Below are positions 6,319 to 10,587 of a stretch of 10,587 nucleotides of DNA, piece after piece. Under the pieces are notes generated by a model. The model had not been told where the DNA came from. It worked only from the letters and a program-made list of their open reading frames with translations, and searched no databases. Location: NCBI GenBank assembly GCA_009781125.1, contig WQYS01000059.1, positions 1 through 10,587 of the forward strand. Direction: 5' to 3'. A program made the position numbers and the translations under genes. Each line of letters opens with the position of its first letter. Positions within the stretch are counted from its first letter, which is position 1. This stretch comes from Acidobacteriaceae bacterium (GTDB taxonomy: Bacteria; Acidobacteriota; Terriglobia; Terriglobales; Acidobacteriaceae).

Positions 6319-6338
6319 TACATAGACTTGCCTATGTA
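6319..6338. promoter_or_regulatory. 20-bp operator-like palindrome upstream of the Oar-like gene
   Basis: TACATAG (6319-6325) and CTATGTA (6332-6338) are a perfect 7-bp inverted repeat with a 6-nt spacer, in the 142-nt gap before the Oar-like gene and 100 nt from its start codon. The size and symmetry suit a dimeric repressor site. A weaker alternative is a terminator hairpin for the upstream operon, but no T-run follows. The sequence TATACT (6314-6319) overlaps its left edge and could be a -10 element, though no matching -35 is seen. Confidence 0.35.
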
Positions 6339-6427
6339 TTTAGACAGCCTCCTGAACAGGTTTCCTCTCTGGTGATGGGACAGCTTTCACCGTGAATCTT
6401 CGCATCACCCCAACGAATCCATTCTTC

Positions 6428-6432
6428 AGGAG
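6428..6432 (+). promoter_or_regulatory. Ribosome binding site for the TTG start of the Oar-like gene
   Basis: AGGAG lies 5 nt before the TTG at 6438. The start gives a basic N-terminus directly followed by a hydrophobic signal core, as expected for an outer-membrane protein, and no in-frame ATG does this. Confidence 0.6.
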
Positions 6433-6437
6433 TCTCT

Positions 6438-9400
6438 TTGCCGATCCGACACAAAATCCGTAACTCTCTCTTCGGCTCGATCCTTGCGGCAGGCCTGCTT
6501 GCGATTCTTGTTAGCTCGCTCGATCAGCCTCTCGCAGCGCAATCGCAGTCGATCAACGGCACTCTGCGCGGCACGGTCTCAGACCCATCGAGCGCGCCGA
6601 TCGCGGGCGCCACCGTGACCATCCGTAACCTGGACACCGGCTACACGCGCACCGTCTCCACCGGCAGTGACGGCACGTATATCGCGCCTGATCTTCCCAT
6701 CGGAAGCTACTCGGTGGCAGCCGAGGCCGAGGGCTTTGCCGCCATGAAACAGAGCGGCATCCGCGTCGGCGCAGGCAGCGACATCGTCATCAATGAGTCG
6801 CTGAAGACAGGCTCCGTGAGCACCTCCATCGAGGTGACAGCGGCGGCTCCGATCCTGGAGCCAGCCAAGTTCGTACTGGGCCGCACCATCACCGAAGAAG
6901 AGACGCAGAGCCTTCCGCTGACCTCGCGCAATCCGTACAACTTCGTGCTGTTTCAGCCTGCCGTCAGTGGGCATCCTAACCCGGAGAACGGCATCCCGCG
7001 CACGGTGAACACCAACGGACTGGTGGACCGTATCAACTATCAGCTCGACGGTATGGTCGATACCGAGACCGACCGCTACGGCCTGCGGCTGTTCGCCATC
7101 TCCGACTCGTATGTCAGTGAGGTGCAAACCGTCGCTAACGGAGCGCAGGCCGAGTTCGGCAACACGGCGGGAATTACCTACAACGTCATCACGCCGTCGG
7201 GGACGAACTCCTATCACGGGTCAGCGCAGTATATTTGGAGACCGAAGGCGGCCAGCTCCTGCCCGATGCTGCAAAACTGCGATCCAGCATTGCCGAATTA
7301 CAAGTCCAAGCCCGATCTGCATGTGGACGACTATGTAGGACGCATCGGCGGGCCGGTCATTCATGACAAGCTCTTCTTCTTTGGAGCGTATGAGAAGCTG
7401 AAGCGCAGCTATCCTCTGCCCAACACGATTGATCCCCGTACAAGGGAAGCTTTAATCGCTGGCGGAGTCGATCCGTCTGACTTCAACACTGCTCCGTCGG
7501 TGCAGCGAGCGCAATGGGTCAACGCGCGCATGGATTGGAACATCAATGCCAAGAACCAGTTCTTCGTTCGCTACAACTACTTCCGCAACAACTATCCCTT
7601 CAATACCAACGTGGGCGGAGTCTACAACATCAGCGCAGCCTCGGACTTTCAGGACCGCGCGCACATCATCGGAGCACAGCTCATTACCACCTTCACGCCC
7701 AACCTGCTGAATGAGTTTCGCGGATCGTGGCCCTACCGCAACCAGCATCATGTAGCCGATGCGCTCACCGGCCCCGGACCCATGATCTCGATTGCGGCCT
7801 ACACCGACAAGTCCGACCCGGCCAACCCAATTGCCTACAGCGCCGCCAATTTCGGCGGCAGCAACGCCGCCGGCGATAAGTATCAGGAGAAGATTCCTTC
7901 CTTCAGCGACAATGTCACCTGGATCAAGGGCGCGCACACTCTTAAGTTCGGCGTCGGCTTCCAGAAGAATCTGGACACACAGTTTGCCGATATCTACGTG
8001 CAATACAACTTCGCAAACATCGACCAGTGGCTGAGCGCGAAGAGCGGAGATGCGCCCTACGCCTACTCCAATGTGAAGGCATCGATCGGGCGTCCGGGCG
8101 CGGCTTACAGCTCAGTTTTCTTCGACCTGTTTGCGCAGGATACGTGGCAGGTCAGAAAGAACCTGCTGGTGACATACGGAGTGCGCTACGACCAGTACCG
8201 CGCACCGACGCCTCCGGCGGGCGAGCCGTTCGTCTACACGCAGCACTTCCGCACACCGAAGGCGAACTTCGCGCCGCGGCTGGGCATCTCGTACCAGGCG
8301 ACGCCGACGACTGTTATTCGCGCCAACGTGGGCCTGTTCTACGAGGCCACGCCGACCAATAGCTGGTACAACCCTCTCTACAACAACGGAGCCGCCGGAA
8401 CCGGCTCCTTCATCGCCAACGTCGCGGGCACTTCAAGCTGCGCTCCGGCATTTCCGAATTCGCCTCAGCAGGTTTCCGCAAGCTGTCTTGCCATACAGGA
8501 CATCTACGCCCTGACGCCGCGCTTCAAAAACGAATACGCCTGGAACGCCAATCTACAGATACAGCAGCAGCTCTCGCCGTCCGACTCGCTGACGCTTGGC
8601 TACATCATGACCAACGGGCGTAACCTGCAGTTTCTGCGCAACATGAATCTGATTAACCCTACTAGCGTTCTCGACGACGGGCGTCCGGTCTTTGATACCA
8701 CTCCTTCGGCAGCCACGCGGCTTTATCCGCAGTTCAACAACATTACTCTGATCGATGTGGGATCGAACTCCTCGTACAACGCGCTGACGGCGACCTACGA
8801 ACATCGCATCACACTGGGATGGACGATGAGCGCCTCCTATACGTGGTCGCGCTCGATCAGCAACACGCCCGAGGGAAACTCATATGAGTTTTCGACGCCG
8901 GTTCAGGACCCCACGAACCCCTTCGGCGATCGCAGCCGCAGCAGCATCGACCATCCGCACTCCTTTACGATGAGCACGGTCTACATGCCGCAGTTCCATC
9001 TGGAAAACCGCTTGGCCAACGCGCTGGCCAACGGCAACAACCTTGCCGTGCTGGGCAACTTCGTGAGCGGCGACACGCAGAACATGACCGTAAGCATCCC
9101 GCTCAACGGCGATACGACAGCCACCAGCCGCCCGCTCTTTGTAGGGAGAAACTCGCTGCGCACGCCGCCCATCTACCAGCTCGACGCGCGCTTCACGCGC
9201 ACACTTGGAACCTACTGGGAGCGCGTAAAGCCGCAGTTGCTGATTGAGGCCAACAACATCTTCAACCGCTCCAACGTAACCTCGATCAGCTCGGGAGCAA
9301 CGGTCTGTCCTGTTAACCCCAACCCTTTAGACCCTACACTACCTGCTGTCTGCAGAACTTTTTCCCCGCCACCTCCGGGCGAGATTGTTGCGCAGCCTTC

Positions 9401-9467
9401 GTTTGCGCCGACCGGTTCTGTGCTGGAGGCGCGCATCCTTCAGTTCGGCTTGAAGATTGAGTTCTAG
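6438..9467 (+). CDS. Oar-like TonB-dependent receptor with carboxypeptidase-regulatory-like domain
   Basis: This 1,009-residue outer-membrane protein has a signal peptide (about 1-34: basic MPIRHKIRN, hydrophobic 11-27, likely cut after LAA). A carboxypeptidase-regulatory-like beta domain follows (about 38-120: GTLRGTVSDPSSAPIAGATV, GTYIAPDLPIGSYSV, GF). Next come a plug-like region (about 130-270: SLPLTSRNPYNFVLFQPAVSG, YQLDGM, EFGNTAGITYNVITPSGTN) and a long beta-barrel to the end. The last residues, FGLKIEF, end in Phe as barrel proteins usually do. Such receptors are abundant in Acidobacteria and are thought to import or bind large substrates such as oligosaccharides; the ligand cannot be told here. 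No clear TonB box is seen, which is common in this family. All six cysteines fall in three close pairs (275/281, 668/683, 957/972), suggesting disulfide-closed surface loops. It stands alone, 142 nt after the aminopeptidase gene and followed by a large palindrome. Confidence 0.95.
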   Translation: MPIRHKIRNSLFGSILAAGLLAILVSSLDQPLAAQSQSINGTLRGTVSDPSSAPIAGATVTIRNLDTGYTRTVSTGSDGTYIAPDLPIGSYSVAAEAEGFAAMKQSGIRVGAGSDIVINESLKTGSVSTSIEVTAAAPILEPAKFVLGRTITEEETQSLPLTSRNPYNFVLFQPAVSGHPNPENGIPRTVNTNGLVDRINYQLDGMVDTETDRYGLRLFAISDSYVSEVQTVANGAQAEFGNTAGITYNVITPSGTNSYHGSAQYIWRPKAASSCPMLQNCDPALPNYKSKPDLHVDDYVGRIGGPVIHDKLFFFGAYEKLKRSYPLPNTIDPRTREALIAGGVDPSDFNTAPSVQRAQWVNARMDWNINAKNQFFVRYNYFRNNYPFNTNVGGVYNISAASDFQDRAHIIGAQLITTFTPNLLNEFRGSWPYRNQHHVADALTGPGPMISIAAYTDKSDPANPIAYSAANFGGSNAAGDKYQEKIPSFSDNVTWIKGAHTLKFGVGFQKNLDTQFADIYVQYNFANIDQWLSAKSGDAPYAYSNVKASIGRPGAAYSSVFFDLFAQDTWQVRKNLLVTYGVRYDQYRAPTPPAGEPFVYTQHFRTPKANFAPRLGISYQATPTTVIRANVGLFYEATPTNSWYNPLYNNGAAGTGSFIANVAGTSSCAPAFPNSPQQVSASCLAIQDIYALTPRFKNEYAWNANLQIQQQLSPSDSLTLGYIMTNGRNLQFLRNMNLINPTSVLDDGRPVFDTTPSAATRLYPQFNNITLIDVGSNSSYNALTATYEHRITLGWTMSASYTWSRSISNTPEGNSYEFSTPVQDPTNPFGDRSRSSIDHPHSFTMSTVYMPQFHLENRLANALANGNNLAVLGNFVSGDTQNMTVSIPLNGDTTATSRPLFVGRNSLRTPPIYQLDARFTRTLGTYWERVKPQLLIEANNIFNRSNVTSISSGATVCPVNPNPLDPTLPAVCRTFSPPPPGEIVAQPSFAPTGSVLEARILQFGLKIEF

Positions 9468-9501
9468 TGCATGGCTTTGTTGTACAGAAATAAACCGAAC
9501 T

Positions 9502-9693
9502 GCGCCAACGGCGCAATCTATACCAGCCTGGGGCGAAGCCCCAGGTAAGAATGGCATCAAATGTTATAGGGCTGAAGGCCCGCTCTATAGATTTATCTCA
9601 TGCCTATAGAACGGGCCTTCAGCCCTTTCTTCCTTGAATGGGTTTCTTACCTGGGGCTTCGCCCCAGGCTGGTATAGGACGCGCCTTCGGCGC
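9502..9693. repeat. Composite mirror-image palindrome of about 192 bp (REP/BIME-like)
   Basis: Three hairpin modules on the left are mirrored on the right. Outer: GCGCC-AAC-GGCGC (9502-9514) and GCGCC-TTC-GGCGC (9681-9693). Middle: a 34-bp perfect inverted repeat (9518-9551 and 9644-9677), each arm itself holding the hairpin CCTGGGGC-GAA-GCCCCAGG or its complement (9527-9545, 9650-9668). Inner: 22-nt arms 9569-9590 and 9604-9625 with one mismatch, each carrying GGGC/GCCC around a short loop. The centre is 13 nt (9591-9603). CTATA/TATAG tags mark several module edges. The block fills most of the gap between the Oar-like gene and the permease gene. There is no coding content or transposase. It could be a mosaic of REP-like units, a decayed miniature element, or a large RNA stem that ends or protects transcripts. 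Confidence 0.85.
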
Positions 9694-9726
9694 TCTTACG
9701 CGAAGCTGTACCATGACAAAAGAGCC

Positions 9727-10587
9727 GTGTCCGAATCCACAACAGTGACGAAGCCAGCCGAGTTGCAGCGCGGACTCTCCACCATGTCTGCGCTAGGACT
9801 GAACGTCATCGGCATGGTGGGCATCGGGCCGTTCGTGACGCTGCCGCTGATCGTGGCCGCCATGGGCGGGCCGCAGGCCATGCTGGGCTGGGTTCTGGGT
9901 GCGCTGCTCTCGCTCTGCGATGGGATGGTCTGGAGCGAGCTGGGCACGGCGTATCCCGAGGCCGGCGGATCGTACGTCTTCCTGAAAAATCTCTACGGCG
10001 AGCGCGGCTGGGGACGCTGGTTCAGCTTTCTCTACGCCTGGCAGATTCTGTTCAGCTCGCCGCTGTCGATTGCCTCTGGATGCATCGGACTGTCGCAGTA
10101 CCTGTCGTTCTTCTTTCCCCATGCGACGCAGCCGATCTATGCGGCGAAGCTCGCGGGCGTTCCCGTCGCGCTGAGCGGACAGACGCTGATCGCAATGGCC
10201 GCGTGCACGCTGGCGCTGATCGTGCTTTACCGCAGCATTATCCAGATCAACCGCATCGTGCGCTGGCTGGGACTGGCCGTGGTTCTGACGCTGGTGTTCG
10301 TCATCTTCGCCGGATTCGCGCACTTCCACGCGCGACTTGCCTTCGACTTCCCCGCCGGAGCTTTCCATCTGAACCACGCCTTTTGGGTGGGCATGGGCGC
10401 GGGCCTGCTGATCGCGGCCTACGACTACGGCGGATACTACAGCGTCACCTTTCTGGGCGCCGAGGTGCGCGATCCGCAGCGGACGATTCCTCGCGCCGTG
10501 CTGGGCTCGGTCATCGTCGTGGGCACGCTGTATCTGCTGATGAACATCAGCGTGTTGGGCGTGGTGCCGTGGCGAGAGATGATGGAA
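9727..10587 (+). CDS. APC-superfamily permease, amino-acid type (partial, runs off the right edge)
   Basis: The 287 residues visible form the first half or more of a 12-helix-type secondary transporter. After a short polar N-terminus (MSESTTVTKPAELQRG) comes LSTMSALGLNVIGMVGIGPFVTLP, the broken first helix typical of APC transporters, then AAMGGPQAMLGWVLGALLSLCDGMVWSELGTAYPEAGGSYVFLKNLYGE, which carries the conserved 'ELg..yPeaGG.Y.y' element. Further membrane segments follow at about 90-115, 140-165, 175-197, 215-245 and 259-280. Substrates are usually amino acids or polyamines; which one cannot be told. The start is GTG at 9727: the frame is open further back, but the ATG at 9713 is in another frame and meets a stop after 11 codons. 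A weak purine-rich site (AAAAGAG) lies just upstream. The start is 33 nt beyond the composite palindrome, so its promoter must lie in or before that structure. Confidence 0.9.
   Translation, partial: MSESTTVTKPAELQRGLSTMSALGLNVIGMVGIGPFVTLPLIVAAMGGPQAMLGWVLGALLSLCDGMVWSELGTAYPEAGGSYVFLKNLYGERGWGRWFSFLYAWQILFSSPLSIASGCIGLSQYLSFFFPHATQPIYAAKLAGVPVALSGQTLIAMAACTLALIVLYRSIIQINRIVRWLGLAVVLTLVFVIFAGFAHFHARLAFDFPAGAFHLNHAFWVGMGAGLLIAAYDYGGYYSVTFLGAEVRDPQRTIPRAVLGSVIVVGTLYLLMNISVLGVVPWREMME

Noticed and set aside
6392..6463. Possible 23-codon leader peptide overlapping the start of the Oar-like gene
   Set aside because: It has a GTG start without a ribosome site, no attenuator-like codon run, and overlaps the real start; chance is the simpler explanation.
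9502..9514. Hairpin GCGCC-AAC-GGCGC as an intrinsic terminator of the Oar-like gene
   Set aside because: No U-tract follows, and an equivalent hairpin recurs at the far end of the palindrome, so it is better read as a repeat module.
9634..9642. TTGAATGGG inside the composite palindrome as a third copy of the CCCCATTCA repeat family
   Set aside because: Only about 9 bases match. The 16-nt lead and the stem partner of that family are absent.
9713..9748. ATG at 9713 as start of the permease
   Set aside because: It is in a different frame and meets TGA after 11 codons. The permease frame fits GTG at 9727.
9793..10377. Minus-strand open frame of 194 codons at the right end
   Set aside because: It is antisense to the APC permease, whose transmembrane pattern and conserved elements are clear on the plus strand. 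Its own translation is polar and Arg/Gln-rich without any domain.

Overview
The window looks like chromosomal DNA from an acidobacterium of the Acidobacteriaceae/Terriglobales type. This is inferred from three things: a TonB-receptor-like protein of about 1,000 residues with an N-terminal carboxypeptidase-regulatory-like domain (an Oar-type family greatly expanded in that group), generally high GC, and palindromic interspersed repeats. No rRNA, tRNA, CRISPR array, integrase or transposase is visible.

Layout. Positions 1-145 hold no gene but contain four short hairpins, the last being a palindromic repeat. purA (adenylosuccinate synthetase) runs leftwards from 1456 to 146. A divergent intergenic region of about 210 bp separates it from five closely spaced rightward genes: rhaD (rhamnulose-1-phosphate aldolase), a membrane-anchored protein of unknown function with a possible BamE/SmpA-like C-terminus, a YdjM/DUF457-type membrane protein (putative metal-dependent hydrolase), a NimA-like PNPOx-fold flavoprotein, and an exported M24 aminopeptidase P. 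Gaps are only 22, 6, 33 and 19 nt, so they are probably co-transcribed although their functions are mixed. After 142 nt comes the Oar-like outer-membrane protein (TTG start). A 259-nt gap follows, almost filled by a mirror-image palindrome of about 192 bp. An APC-superfamily permease then runs off the right edge.

How the genes fit together. purA is housekeeping. rhaD implies L-rhamnose catabolism, but rhaA/rhaB partners are not in the window. The exported aminopeptidase, the Oar-like receptor and the amino-acid-type permease could suit a lifestyle of scavenging peptides and sugars, but this is inference from proximity only.

No clear new multi-gene system is visible. The most unusual material is repeat DNA: (i) the nested palindrome at 9502-9693, built from three hairpin modules and their mirror copies, and (ii) a second palindromic family with one copy next to the purA stop and another lying in frame inside the coding sequence of the membrane hydrolase, where it would encode about 15 residues of an inter-helix loop. 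Four of the eight genes appear to use non-ATG starts.
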